DNA from: Flaccisagitta enflata
Taxonomy: Eukaryota; Chaetognatha; Sagittoidea; Aphragmophora
Assembly (NCBI GenBank): GCA_965153355.1
Contig: OZ231127.1
Span: 76,632,001 to 76,696,000 of the forward strand
DNA length: 64,000 nucleotides
Direction: 5' to 3'
A program made the translations under genes and the position numbers. Shown in pieces: positions 24,235 to 40,930 of this stretch. The notes under the pieces are model-generated. The model was not told where the DNA came from. It did not search any database and worked only from the letters and a program-made list of their open reading frames with translations. Every line of letters starts with the position of its first letter. Positions within the stretch are counted from its first letter, which is position 1.

Positions 24235-24471
24235 TAACTTATGTGATCAACCGATCAATCGACAAACCGACCGATGGAATGACTAACTAACCTACCTAAC
24301 TAACTAACCCACGGACTAACCTACAGACCTTCCAACGATCCAACCGAGCATTGGCTCATAGAAGATTGGATCATAGAATTTCGGTTTTGGGATATAAAAC
24401 AGCCTGAACGTCATCCTTCTCCGTGAATTAAAAAAGAAAATCCAATATTACGCCTTCCTTAGCCTTCCTAA

Positions 24472-24716
24472 GGGGGCGTTTCTAGTCACAGACAATCGCG
24501 TTTTCAACGGGCCACTCGGTCGCTCGCTACATTTGTTCGCTCCCTAGCACTCCGCTTTGCTCCACTCGCTTTGCCCACTCGCTCCATTCACGAGCTCGCT
24601 CACGCACTTCCCTCACTTCCTTGAGGGACAGTCAGTTGTAATTCTTGAGTATGTTTTCACGCTGTGATCGCGTTTAACGGGAAAAAACGTTTTTGGCGGT
24701 CACTAGAAACACGCCC
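24472..24716. mobile_element. Harbinger-like MITE, 245 bp, TAA duplication
   Basis: The termini GGGGGCGTTTCTAGTCAC and the inverted GTCACTAGAAACACGCCC are flanked by TAA on both sides (24469-24471, 24717-24719). A 3-bp TWA duplication and G-rich ends fit PIF/Harbinger. Inverted similarity extends to about 35 bp (ATCGCGTTT near 24495 and its complement near 24668). No ORF. Confidence 0.75.
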
Positions 24717-24719
24717 TAA

Positions 24720-25003
24720 GGCTTGGGCTCCTCCCGCGATCTCGGCCTCAAAGACTTCTAGCTAGCTCTAAATGTCGAGAAATCTGATAGGATATTTCAA
24801 GTCTGAAAAATGGAAAGGGGAAAATAATAATTCTCGAAAATTATTTCGAATTGCGATTTTTTTATGTTATTTCAACCATTAAAAAAAAACAAGGGAAGGG
24901 ATAGAGAGTAAAAGAAAGTAAAAGAAGTTAATGGACTTAAATGGCTGCGGCTTACTGTACAAAGAAGATAAAAAAAAAACATTCAAAGATAAAACGGGGC
25001 GGT

Positions 25004-25100
<97 letters not shown>

Positions 25101-25112
25101 ATTGATTGATTG

Positions 25113-25203
<91 letters not shown>

Positions 25204-25400
25204 CAAAATATCAAGTTATTAATCAGTCGTTGGAGCCGCGATTCCTTTGTAAATTTCCGTTCTATTAGTTAACTCTGTTTAATCTTTATCTTTTACACAA
25301 TCTTCCCGATTTTGGAAATTCATGAGAAAAATTTTGTTTTTCATAAAGAAAAAACCAAGAAGAGACACAGAAGCAAGAAGAGCATAAAGAGAAACAGAGA
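24720..25400. repeat. (GA)n block with (GATT)n interruption
   Basis: (GA)n at about 25011-25096, then GATT repeats to about 25117, then (GA)n to 25199. The flanks show no gene. Confidence 0.9.
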
Positions 25401-28050
<2,650 letters not shown>

Positions 28051-28054
28051 TCGC

Positions 28055-28169
<115 letters not shown>

Positions 28170-28430
28170 AAAACCGAGAAGGAACATAACCTGAATTGGA
28201 TACCCTATAACTATTTAACAGTTATCTAACACAAGTACACAACCCCAACTGGAGCCACATCAGCCCGAGACAAGACCATGGCTACAAGCAAAAAGCCATT
28301 CCTTTCTATTCGTGCTGGTGCCACAATTCACCTCCTCGCGGACGTTTATTACATTATTTTGTCCATTTCTACTCGAGTTCGCTTCTTATCGTCACCAATG
28401 GAATCAAAAGCCCAAAACGGATGATATCAT

Positions 28431-29184
<754 letters not shown>

Positions 29185-29199
29185 AGTCGTGAACTCATC

Positions 29200-29440
29200 G
29201 GTCAAACGGAGGTGAAAAGGACACCATGCAATACATCTTACTGCGCAAGTTGAGGATTTTGGCGCAAAGGGGTGCGGGCGACGAAGAAGAGAGGGAACTG
29301 ACTCAGGTGGGGTGGAAAAGAAACCATGCAATACATCTTACTCTGCAAGTTGTGGATTATTGGTGTGAGGGGGGAAGGGGTGACGAAGATCCGGAGATTA
29401 GAGTTGGGTGGGGTGTAAAGGTACCACGAATACATGAGGC
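29200..29440 (+). repeat. Tandem duplication, unit ~110 bp
   Basis: ACCATGCAATACATCTTACT followed by GCAAGTTG and GGAT occurs at about 29223 and 29324. A partial third head (GGGGTGTAAAGGTACCACG) lies at 29411. Differences of a few per cent show an old duplication. Confidence 0.8.
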
Positions 29441-29464
29441 ATGTCATGTTTAGTGGATGGCATA

Positions 29465-30808
29465 CTATCTTAGAAATAAAAAACTTTCTGCACAATTACC
29501 TATATATCTCCAACTAGAATCAATAAATCATCAAAAAATCAGTGAGATTATTAAAGCCCTTCAAATTTGCAAGCAATCTACGCAAACTGCATCTCTCTAG
29601 CTCAATCCATTCATAAGTTATTCAGCTTAGAATGAAATGTTTCAATTTTGCATTTGCCATTTTTAAACAATCTTGAGATGAAAACACTTATTTTTTTTTA
29701 TATCACGTCTAAACGCATTGAGCTAGACAGATGCGGTTGCATAGACTGCTTGCAAATTCAAAGAGCTACATTTATGTCACCAATTTTCTTATGATTTGTT
29801 AAATCCCTTTGGCGCTATAAATGTAAATGTAGCAAAAAGAAACATCAAGAAAAGTTAGGAATGCCAGTACTCCAGAGAACTTACACCGTCTTTAGATCAA
29901 ATTGAAAAATGTTAAACCTTTATAATTCCTAAACTACTAGGCTTAAAGTCTTCAAATTTTCAGTGAACATTGCTAATATGTGACCGTTTTGTTGTGCAAA
30001 ACCTTAGGGAAGAGTACTGAATAATTGGAGCACAGCAAAACACTGAAAGAATCGGTCTGTATAAGCCTTGGTAAATTTTTCCTCCAATTTTTTCAAAGGT
30101 GCTGTCCTTTTCTACTTGCCATTTCCAAACAAATCAAATTAAAATGTTGGCATTGGTAACAATTGATTGGTAACTAGTTATAGAAAGCACATTTGCTGAA
30201 AAATTTGAGAAAAAATGGATACTTTGTGGAATTTTCACAAATTTTGGGCGATTTTCTATAAAATCATGGGTGGGAAACATGAAAATCACTATGATTTTTT
30301 CAAAACTAATGAAAATCATTAAATTTTCAAGCAAAATGGAAGTGTTTGAATGTTCATCATAAGTCTAAAAGTGTTTTTGGGGTTCTAGTTTAATTAATTT
30401 GGAGTTAATAGGCAGCAAAAAGACAGCTTCTTCTAAAAAATGATGAAAAAAAGTTTATTTTGCTTGAAAAAAAGACCATTTTTTCAGGATTTTGCTGAAC
30501 CCCAATTTTTCACTAGCTATGTCTAGGCTTTTACATAACAAAACGGTCACATGTTAGCAATGTTCACTGAAAATTTGAAATCTTTTTGCCTAGTAGTTTA
30601 AGAATTATAAAGGTTTAACATTTTTCAAATCGATCTAAAGACGGTGTAGAGAAGCTGTGTAAACTACTCCCCTGATGAATGGCGGCAGTGATTTAGTCAA
30701 AAGGGGCTAAAATTAAGTATTCATGGATTTGCAATTGATTTGTGCTTATCTCCGTGTCAATAAATGAACTACTGCTACAGGTGGAAACTTTTTTATTTCT
30801 AAGATAGT
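29465..30808. mobile_element. Outer MITE with short TIRs, split by inner MITE
   Basis: CTATCTTAGAAATAAAAAAC at the left pairs with its inverted copy at 30785-30808, with TA on each side (29463-29464, 30809-30810). The inner MITE 29884-30646 accounts for more than half of the length. Inside the left part a second inverted repeat (about 29550-29625 with 29708-29765) carries the GAGCTAGA module twice in opposite orientation. Confidence 0.6.
29884..30646. mobile_element. Palindromic MITE, 763 bp, TA duplication
   Basis: The ends are CACCGTCTTTAGATC and its complement, with TA at 29882-29883 and 30647-30648. Arms pair for about 125 bp with few mismatches (AAAATGTTAAACCTTTATAA, TGTGACCGTTTTGTT). 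No ORF. Confidence 0.85.
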
Positions 30809-30810
30809 AT

Positions 30811-31444
30811 GATAAGGTTGAGAGGGAAATGAGGAGATAGGATGAAAAGAATGAGGAGACCATGGTATAAGGCGAGAGAGGAAATCTGTATAAAACGCGG
30901 CGCAAAATGAAAATGGATGGTAATCCTTTAGTGCGCCGGTCATGATAAAACAAAGCTTTCATGTTATTCTGTATTGATAATTGATGAATTCCAAAAAACA
31001 AACCAACACAATCTGCTTTATATTTCAAAGTCTTTTGACCCAATACATTCGGGTGATTTATTCAAATCAATTGAATTCAATTCTGTTATTTATTTCAAAA
31101 CAATCAAGTGTCCTTCTGTCTCGCCATTGCACCTTTTATCGCCAGATATGGCGGACTCTGTCATGGATTTATTAGTCATTCGAGTAGCTCGACTATGACG
31201 GATTTGTCCACTTGTTTTTCGGCGTCACCGAAGATTCAAAGCGCAAAGACGATGATTCTGCGACAAAGAGAGAGACCAAATTGTGACATTGTGGCCGAGA
31301 CGAGAGCGTGACCGCGACTGAATGTGTGACAATGTGAACGCGCTTTTGACCGCGCTTTTGACCCCGCGTCAATTTGACATTGGAAAAGATCAAATTTTGT
31401 GGCGATGCTGATGGCGATTTTAGGGGGAGGCTCTCATGGTGGAA
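30811..31444. other. No supported gene
   Basis: AT-rich sequence with short open frames on both strands. None shows a known domain or convincing splice context. Confidence 0.45.
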
Positions 31445-31546
31445 CGAGGCCAAGTAGGCCAATAGGGTGCGACGTGTGGATCGTTGAACGAATGCGTTAC
31501 CGACCGACGGACACAGCCAGTTATAGAGGTGCTTTGTCGCACCTAA
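31445..31546 (+). mobile_element. Hairpin-ended element, subfamily C (copy C2), 102 bp
   Basis: CGAGGCCAAGTAGGCCAATA, then arm GGTGCGACGTGTGG, CGTTACCGACCGACGG, CAGCCAGTTATAG, hairpin AGGTGCTTTGTCGCACCT and AA. It matches C1 in inverse orientation but lacks the expanded tetranucleotide tract, so it is close to the minimal form. Confidence 0.8.
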
Positions 31547-31925
31547 AAACCGTAGCAATGACGGGGATGACAAATGCAGGTGGCAATGAAGCGGTGGCGG
31601 AATAAGTGACAATGGTGGTTGCAGCGGTAGTGGGAGTGGTTACAATGGTAGTGACGGCGGTGGAGGAGATGAGGATGACAGAAAAGGGGGTGGTACTGAC
31701 AGCGGCGGAGGCGAGTGTGACCTCGAGTGTGACAAAGTTCAATCGTGGAAAGATGGCAGTCATGACGACAGACAAGCAGACAAGAAAAAACTTCTGACCA
31801 ATTCTTCCCATTTTCCCTTCTATGCAGTTAGCCCCTGGAGCTCAACCACTGTCTCTATCTCTCTGCTTCTTTCTGTGTTTCTCATTCGAAATACTGTTTA
31901 CTGTCTGCCTCGGTCTGTCTGTCTG

Positions 31926-31998
<73 letters not shown>

Positions 31999-33308
31999 GA
32001 CTGTCTTTGTTGTTAGATAAGAATATGGGTCATAGGGGGAACGGAGTTGAAAAAAACGGGTGGGGGATTAGGACGAGGCCATTGGTGAGAAGGTTTGAAA
32101 GGACTGAGGAGGGGGACAATTGAGTCACTGACGGAGCAGCGAAGGGAGTTGGGGGGGGGGAGATTGGAAAATGATATCGTACGTTCTGAGAAAAAGAAGT
32201 TTATCGCGGAAAATGAGGAAGACATAGAAAATAAAGAGGAAAATTTGGTTTGAAAGACGAGTTGTCGATGGAATCGTTAGATAATCGATAAGCCGCGAAG
32301 TCGCAAAAGTCGCTGTTAATGGATCGCGATGCAAATCGGCTTTTTGTCGTTTGAGGAAATCTTCTGTATTTAGTCGCGTGCTACGCGACTCTTTAAGCCA
32401 CAAAGTCACAAAGTTGTTAGAAATGTTTCAAAGACATTACAAAGGATATAGGGCGTCAATAAGCTCTTGTTGGTCAGTCTGTAATTATGTTAGTCCATTT
32501 GTTGTCAGTCCGTCCGTCTGTCAATCCGTTTGTCCATCCGTTCATCACAAAAATATCTTATTTCGCGTCGGTAACATTTCTTAACATTAGAGAAAACGCC
32601 GGGTGTTGGAGATCACTAATTCAAAGGTCATTTTGAAGGTTTTAGTCTGTTTGTCTGTCTGTCCAACTTTTTCTGAAAATGCCGATGGACGCGACTTCGG
32701 TCTAATGACCTTGTTTTTTTCGTGATTCAATCTTCTTCCTCTGTCGCATCTGTGAATTGTTGAAATAGAAGAAAGAAAGGAGATTCGTATCAAATTTGCG
32801 GAAAACTGATATCGCAAAGCAAAAACAGAAGAACAAAAAACACGATAGAACAAAAAAAAAAACAAGTAAACAAAATCAATCAAAGAAAAAACGAGCAAAC
32901 AAACAATTAAACAATCAAAAACAAAAAAGCTGGCGTCGCGAATTACCTTGAATTGCATTGGCATGACAATTAACATGGACTTGAATTGTTAACGCTTAAC
33001 GCGACATTCCTAATCTTTTTGTGGGAGAAGCAAATTTTTTTGGGAATTGGTAATCGAACAGCCCAATGCCAACAGACCTTTCTGATGAATGTATCTTAGG
33101 ACATATCTTGGGTATTTTGATGGTCACAAATACAAAGAGCCTCGTGCATCTGCCCAATCCACCTCCCCCCTCCCCCATGTACCCCTTGTCTATTCACATC
33201 CAATTATTTTTCTCTCACTTCCTTCCAACGCGCATCCTCATTTTTTTTTTTTTTTTTTTTTTGCGCCCACCACCTTATACATATTTATGACTTCAATCGT
33301 CACTGAGC

Positions 33309-33388
<80 letters not shown>

Positions 33389-33720
33389 TTATGTCCGCTG
33401 CCCCCACTTGTACGTCCACGTGACATACAACCGCCCCCTGCCCCCGCAGGTCCCCGCCGTTCATTCCCATGCATAAAACTCGCTCTTCCGCATTTATGGC
33501 TGTAGTGATTTTATACCATGTCGATAGGATATTCGCCTTTATCGTTATAATAACATAAAGAAAAATGTACCTGACAAAGTGGATTGCACGAAAAGGATAT
33601 GCTGTTGCACTGATGCGCAGTAAGTTCAGTGCTTTTTTAGCCAATGATCGACACTGGAGATCAATGGGAACGATTTAAGTGAGGACTCCTCACTGGAGAG
33701 GATAGGATAGAACAGGTCGC
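31547..33720. repeat. Spacer with (CTGT)n, (CT)n and hairpin remnant
   Basis: (CTGT)n at about 31914-31998. At 32369-32395 TTTAGTCGCGTGCTACGCGAC is a minus-strand subfamily A 3' end, followed by CAGTCCGTCCGTCTGTC-type sequence to about 32545 but no clear 5' end. Poly-T at 33241-33262; (CT)n at 33311-33384. No gene recognised. Confidence 0.75.
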
Positions 33721-34355
33721 CCAAGGGCAATATGTGGTCAGTGATACCCGTTGCCCTGCTGTGCATGATTGTGAATTTGAGTGAGAGGAAGTAGGGCAGC
33801 GGCCTGTAAGGGGACGAAGTCCTGTAAAACACAGGGGGACTTTCGTTTGTCCGTTTGTTTGTCCATCCGTCTGTCCATTTGGGCTGAATTCAGGTCTAAG
33901 AGGGCTGATGTAAGGTCAGAAAGCCAGTTGGAGGCTTGAATAGGCTGACTTGAGGCTTGAAAGAGCTGGATCAAGGCTTGGAAGGCCATAGAGAACTGAC
34001 TTGAGGATCAGATAGCTGATTTGAGGCTTGAGAGGCCTAATTTGAGGCAAGAGGTTGAATTTGAGGCCTAAGAGGCCAGATTTGAGGCCTGTGAGGCCAT
34101 ATTTAAAGCCTGAGAGGCCAGATAAGAGGCCTGAGAGGCCAAATTTGAGGCCTAAAAGACCAGATTTAAGCCCTGAGAGGTCTTATTTGATGCCTGAGAG
34201 GTCTAATTTGAGGCCTGAGAGGCCAGATTTGAGGCCTGAGAGGCCAGATTTGAGGCCTGAGGGGTCTGAGGGAGGGGGGGACGAATGGACAGACGGACGA
34301 ACGAACGGACGAACGAAAGTCCCCCTGTGTTCTACAGGACTTCGTCCCCTTCGAA
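33721..34355 (+). mobile_element. Family B element (B3), 3' end truncated
   Basis: 5' GTGGTCAGTGATACCCG, GGGCAGCGGCC, CGAAGTCCTGTAAAACACAG. Core of GAGGCCAGATTTGAGGCCTG units (about 34020-34260), then G run and GACGAACGAACGG. The inverted copy CTGTGTTCTACAGGACTTCG follows, but the terminal GCCGCTGCCC is missing. The 5' segment and its 3' inverted copy match each other while differing from other B copies. Confidence 0.78.
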
Positions 34356-35968
<1,613 letters not shown>

Positions 35969-37163
35969 CAAGTGACGCAGGGTCACAATATTGTTGCGGA
36001 CGGTTGGGCAGGGGCATTTAACCCCCATCCACATACACAAACACAAAAAGTACAGGGTGTTTCACGCGTTTTGAGGTTTAAAGAATCGACATAGCTATTC
36101 TCCTAGAAAAGTTATTCCAATTTTGAAAAAAGGTCTGAATAGATCTTGAAGTGCAGTTTTTTTATGTCACCAATTTTTTATATCTGCGCTTTTAAATATG
36201 CCCACTATGTAAGTTTGAAGAAAACAACCATATCCAGCATGCATCTTTAATCCGGATAATTAAAAAAAAATAAAATGGAAACTACTTGTTTGTTAGCGTT
36301 TCAGATCCAAGCAATAAGAAAAACATAGCAAAATCCATGACCATCTTGATGCTCTGTGAAAGATCTTTCCAACGAGACCTTGCTGGTTGTCATATCTCTA
36401 TCCATTTAGAAATGGCAGAAGAATGAAGACAGGTGGTCAAGAATTTGGTAAGTCAGTAACACCTGATTTTCATGGGCTATCTTTATTGTAACATAGAAAT
36501 TGAACAAATTGAGTTGGAAAATTGTTCTTGGTTCCATTTTAAAGAAAATTCATGGCTCTTTAATTTGCTCATGGATATCGAGTAGCTAAGACAATCCTGA
36601 GTTCGAAATTGACAAAAATGAAAAAAGTAAAATTTCTTGATGGAAAAAAAATTGAAAGGAGAATTTTTTCAATTTGTGATTTTTTCTTTAATCTTTTGCC
36701 ATTTCTAAATGAATAAAGCTACAATGACCTGCAACGTCGCGTTTTGAAGATTGTTTGCGGAGCTTTTAAACAGTCATGGATTTTTTGTAGTTCAGGCCAA
36801 TAGTTGACCAGAAACTAGTAAAAGAAGTTGTCCATTTTTTTCTTTACCATGGTTAGTTAACTGGATAATGTTGTTTACTTTAAACTCCCGTAGCTCCCAA
36901 GCTAAAAAACGCAAATACAAAAAATTGGTGACATAAAAAAACTGCACTTCAAGATCTATTCAGACTTTTTTTCAGAATTGGAATAGCTTTTCTAGGAGAA
37001 AAGCTATGTTGATTCTTTAAACCTCAAAGCGCGTGAAACACCCTGTATCAAAAACTCTCGTTTTCTTCTCTTTTTGTCTTGTTCATTATTGACTGACAGT
37101 CCAACAGACGGACTTACGGATGGACGAACAAAGCCTCTTATAGAATTGCGTGTCCGCGACTAA
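35969..37163 (+). mobile_element. Hairpin-ended element, subfamily E, split by MITE
   Basis: 5' CAAGTGACGCAGGGTCAC, then TTGTTGCGGACGGTTGGGC. 3' GACGGACTTACGGATGGACG, GCCTCTTATAGA, hairpin ATTGCGTGTCCGCGACT and AA. The 5' motif TTGCGGAC pairs with the 3' stem (GTCCGC). Related copy at 43112-43349. A 993-bp MITE occupies 36053-37045. Confidence 0.75.
36053..37045. mobile_element. Palindromic MITE, 993 bp, TIRs ~142 bp
   Basis: The ends CAGGGTGTTTCACGCG and CGCGTGAAACACCCTG are flanked by TA (36051-36052, 37046-37047). Arms 36053-36194 and 36904-37045 are nearly identical over about 142 bp. The interior has two AGCTAC/AAAGAGC-type modules (about 36500 and 36710) but no transposase. It is younger than the hairpin-ended element it interrupts. 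Tc1/mariner-type by TA and end style. Confidence 0.9.
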
Positions 37164-37945
37164 AAACATCTTCCTCAGGACATCGCCGATTCATCGGAAA
37201 CTGCAACGCCACATCAACTGTGGCAGGAAGTACAAATCACACCGCAAGAGGCGCTCCTCCAGGGAGGGAGTGCCGCTTCCAATGATGCAAGGAGCGTCGC
37301 CTTCTACCCTAACGGAGTCTGGTATTGGCGCTCTTTTGTCAGAGGAACGCCGCTTAATGTGCAGTAATTCAAGCGCGCAACCTTTATAAAGAAATACCGC
37401 TTTGGCACTCAACTTGACGCCTATTTGCCGCAACACAACGCCGGCTTAACCAACGCCGGCTTAACCATTGCCGCAACCCAACGCCAGCTTAGCCGACGCC
37501 GCAACACAACGCCGACTTAACCAACACCGCAACAAATGACGTTCATCCAAAGCCGCCCCAAATAAAGCTGACAATACCAATGCGGCGAATTTAAATAAGT
37601 TAAGAGTTATGACGCCTTGATTTATGACTCAATGCGGGTTTTTTTTTCGCGGAATCTTGTTTATTCATTTTTGCCTGAGCCTGGGGTGAGCGTGTGGATG
37701 GGGGGGGGGGAGAACAGCTTCAATGGAATTACGAGGAGTGTAACCAGAGCTGAGAAAATGATAGGTGGTCAATAGATACGGGATGAAGCAGAGTAAAGGG
37801 TTCTAATCACAAAGAGCAAAAAGCGTCTATAAACGACCGGCCACTTTGTGAGTAGCTGACGGTTGATAAGTTACGTGCATTAACCCTATCAGGAATCCGT
37901 CATATCATTTATTGAATTGTTTTTAACCTAACCCTCCTCTTTATC

Positions 37946-38014
<69 letters not shown>

Positions 38015-38028
38015 TCTTCCTGTTCTCC
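37164..38028. other. Spacer with short CGCC-rich repeats
   Basis: Degenerate ACGCCGGCTTAACCAACGCC units lie at about 37436-37530. (CT)n at 37949-38011. The frames at 37150-37440 show no recognised domain. Confidence 0.6.
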
Positions 38029-38591
38029 TTTTTGGGCAGCGGCCCCAAAGGGCCGATGTCCTGTAGGACACAGGGGTGAATTTCCTTACGTCAGTCCGTA
38101 CGTACGTACGTCCGTACGTACGTCCCCCCCCCAAGTTTCTCAATTCTCAAATTCCCATTGAATAACATGGGAAAATGACAAAATGCAAACATCCCATTGA
38201 ATAATGTGGAAAATATACAAAAAAATAGAAAAATATGAATTTCCTATCAAATAACATGGAAAATTGATAAAAAATGTAAAAAATGCAAAATTCCTATTGG
38301 ATAACATGGGAGATTGATAAAAAGATGAAAAAAAGATGAAATTCTCATTGATTAACATGGATTATGGATAATAATTTTTTTTAAAAATGAAAACTCCAAT
38401 TGAATATCATGGAAAATTGTCCAAAAGGCCTGAAATTTGCCTTCTCAGGAATCTCAGGACGTAGGGAAATTCACCCCTGTGTCCTACAGGACATCGGTCC
38501 TTTGGGGCCGCTGCCCTGCTCTCACTCAACTTCTTCAGCTGATCACTTCAAGCAGGGCATCGGGTACCGCTGACCATGTGCGATCCTTGGA
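38029..38591 (-). mobile_element. Family B element (B4), complete, reverse
   Basis: On the minus strand the 5' end is GATCGCACATGGTCAGCGG, then GCAGCGGCCCC, GTCCTGTAGGACACAGG and TACGTCC. The core is about 30-bp units such as CCATGTTATTCAATGGGAAT. A GTACGGAC tract is followed by the inverted copy CCTGTGTCCTACAGGACATC and the end GCTGCCCAAAAAG. A GA tract lies just past the 3' end. The core differs completely from those of B1-B3, though the ends are alike. Confidence 0.82.
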
Positions 38592-39630
38592 TGACTTGTT
38601 TCCTCCATCGCTCGCGTTCGGTTAAAAGGTTGCATAGGAGCACTTAAACCTCTCCATGATTCCCTACTCCCAGGCTATCCGGAGTTTCTTCAGTAACTGA
38701 CACATTTTGGCCGCTTTTGCGTGAGGCCCATGAGGCCCTTCCATTAACTTAGCCTCCACCATTTTTAGCGAAGAAAAAAAAAAGAGGTCGCTTCCGCTTC
38801 CGCCGCCTCCACTGCCGCCATCACTGCTACCACCACCACCACCACCACCACCACCACCACCACCACCACCACCACCACCACCACCACCACCACCACCACC
38901 ACCACCACCACCACCACCACCACCACCACCACCATCGCCACCACCATCGCCACCATCGCCACTGAAGCAGCCGCCACCGCCGCTACTGCCACTGCCGGTA
39001 ACGCTGCCCATTATCACGAAGATTTTTAGTTTTCCACTCAGAAAGTCTCATTCAGACCATATTAGGCAATTGACGGTTATTACTTGAACGAATAGACTAA
39101 CGCGATTGCACGCGATTGCACGCGCGCACACAAACAAACGCGTTCACCAAAATCCTCCACGTCGTACGAGCCTCTCTCCAGCGTAGAAAATGAATAATTT
39201 GCGATCCAACCTTTTGTTTTTGAAAGGAACGTTTATCATGAGACCACTCATTAGGGCTTTAATCATCCAAGGACGCCACTGCCAACATCCCGGGACCGCT
39301 CAACCGGGCTTAAAGATCCAAGGCTGACGGTTATCAACCAATTATGTTATTCGCTTTCCAAATGAGGACGTCTTGTTTCCTCTGGAAGGAATGAGGCAGC
39401 TGAGGAATTTAGTGAAAGGAATTGGGTTGAAAATTGTGGTAAAGCAAGTTTAGCTTCGCTGGTTAAAAGGGAGCAGGAACACACGTCGGTTCTCTGAGTT
39501 GCCTCCAACACCAAACTCTCAACCCCAAAGTCACCATCATCATTTTCTACGAATTACTACTGCCTCACACATTTGTTTACGTCTTCACTCCAGAAGGAGA
39601 ACTAACGGTACAAGGACTAAAAGAGAGAGA
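38592..39630. repeat. Spacer with (ACC)n, ~108 bp
   Basis: (ACC)n at about 38828-38935 with flanking CCGCC/CATCGCC variants (poly-Gly or poly-Val in translation). No convincing exon around it. Confidence 0.8.
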
Positions 39631-39632
39631 GA

Positions 39633-39851
<219 letters not shown>

Positions 39852-40069
39852 AGGTTGCGTCTTTATGGTTTCCATTTCTCAACTTCCGTTGGGAGGCGCG
39901 ATACCGTTTGTTATTGCGTCAAAAATAAAGCGCCACTCATTCCACGCTTTTGTCGCAGTCTTTCTCTCTTTCCTTCTTCCTTTCTAGTTTTTCTCTCCTT
40001 TCTTTCTTTCGTTCTTTACTTTTTTGTCGTCCTTTCTTTTTCTTATTCTTGCATACGTCCCTTCCATTT

Positions 40070-40164
40070 TTTCCTTCCTTTCTTTCTTTCCTTCTTTCCT
40101 TCTTTCCTTCTTTCCTTCTTTCCTTCTTTCCTTCTTTCCTTCTTTCCTTCTTTCTTTCTGTCTG

Positions 40165-40260
<96 letters not shown>

Positions 40261-40262
40261 TC
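40070..40262 (+). repeat. (CTTT)n / (CCTT)n tract
   Basis: TTCCTTCTTT units pass into pure CTTT repeats from about 40161. Phe/Leu/Ser frames are artefacts. Confidence 0.95.
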
Positions 40263-40439
40263 ACTCATTCTTCCACTCTTTCTTCTCTCTTACTCATTTT
40301 CACTTCACTTTAATTTCTTCTCTTTCTTCTTTTTTTAGCGAAAACAGCGTCAAAAAAGAAAAACAACAAGAAATGGGCGCCTCCTCTTTTTCCGACGCTT
40401 CTCTCTTCTTGGCGGTGCTCTCCCCCTCTTACGCGGCGC

Positions 40440-40930
40440 TCTCCCGGCGATCGCATTCCAGCGCATCCCGGCGCATTCCATCGGCTGCCGGCAATTTCCC
40501 GGCGGTTTTCCGGCGGTTTTCCGACGGTTTTCCGGCAGTTTTCCGGCGCTTGCGGCGATTTCGCGTGACGGTGAAAATGCCAGCAGTGTTTTGCCGTCGA
40601 TTAATCTTCTCCGACGCGGATCGTCAAGCACGCGCCAAAATAAGCCTACGCGTCCACGCACGCATGCGCTAGAATAAGCCTACGTGTGCACGCTCGCATG
40701 CGCTAGAACAGGCCTATGTGTACACACGCGCATACGATAGAATAAGCCTTCGCGCGCACGCGTGCATGCGCCATGGTATTGGTATACCTCTGTATTCACG
40801 TGAACATTGTGCTCAGAAGCCAGTATAAGTCTACAAAAGCGCGCGCGATTGCGCCTTAGTAAGCCCAAGTATATTCACGTGCATGTTGTGCACAGGCGCC
40901 AGTGTAGGCCTACGTGTGGGCGCGCACATT
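40440..40930 (+). repeat. GC-rich minisatellites (CCGGCGGTTTT; ~45-bp GCCTACGTG unit)
   Basis: TTTTCCGGCGG-type units lie at about 40494-40545. A unit of about 45 bp (ATAAGCCTACGTGTGCACGC then GCATGCGCTAGA) repeats about 3-4 times at 40640-40765, with two further degenerate units to 40930. Rich in CG and alternating purine-pyrimidine GTGCAC. No gene. Confidence 0.8.

Noticed and set aside
38664-39017. Gly-rich minus-strand protein with a plausible C-terminus
   Set aside because: Mostly the (ACC)n repeat; the remaining 40 residues match no family I know.
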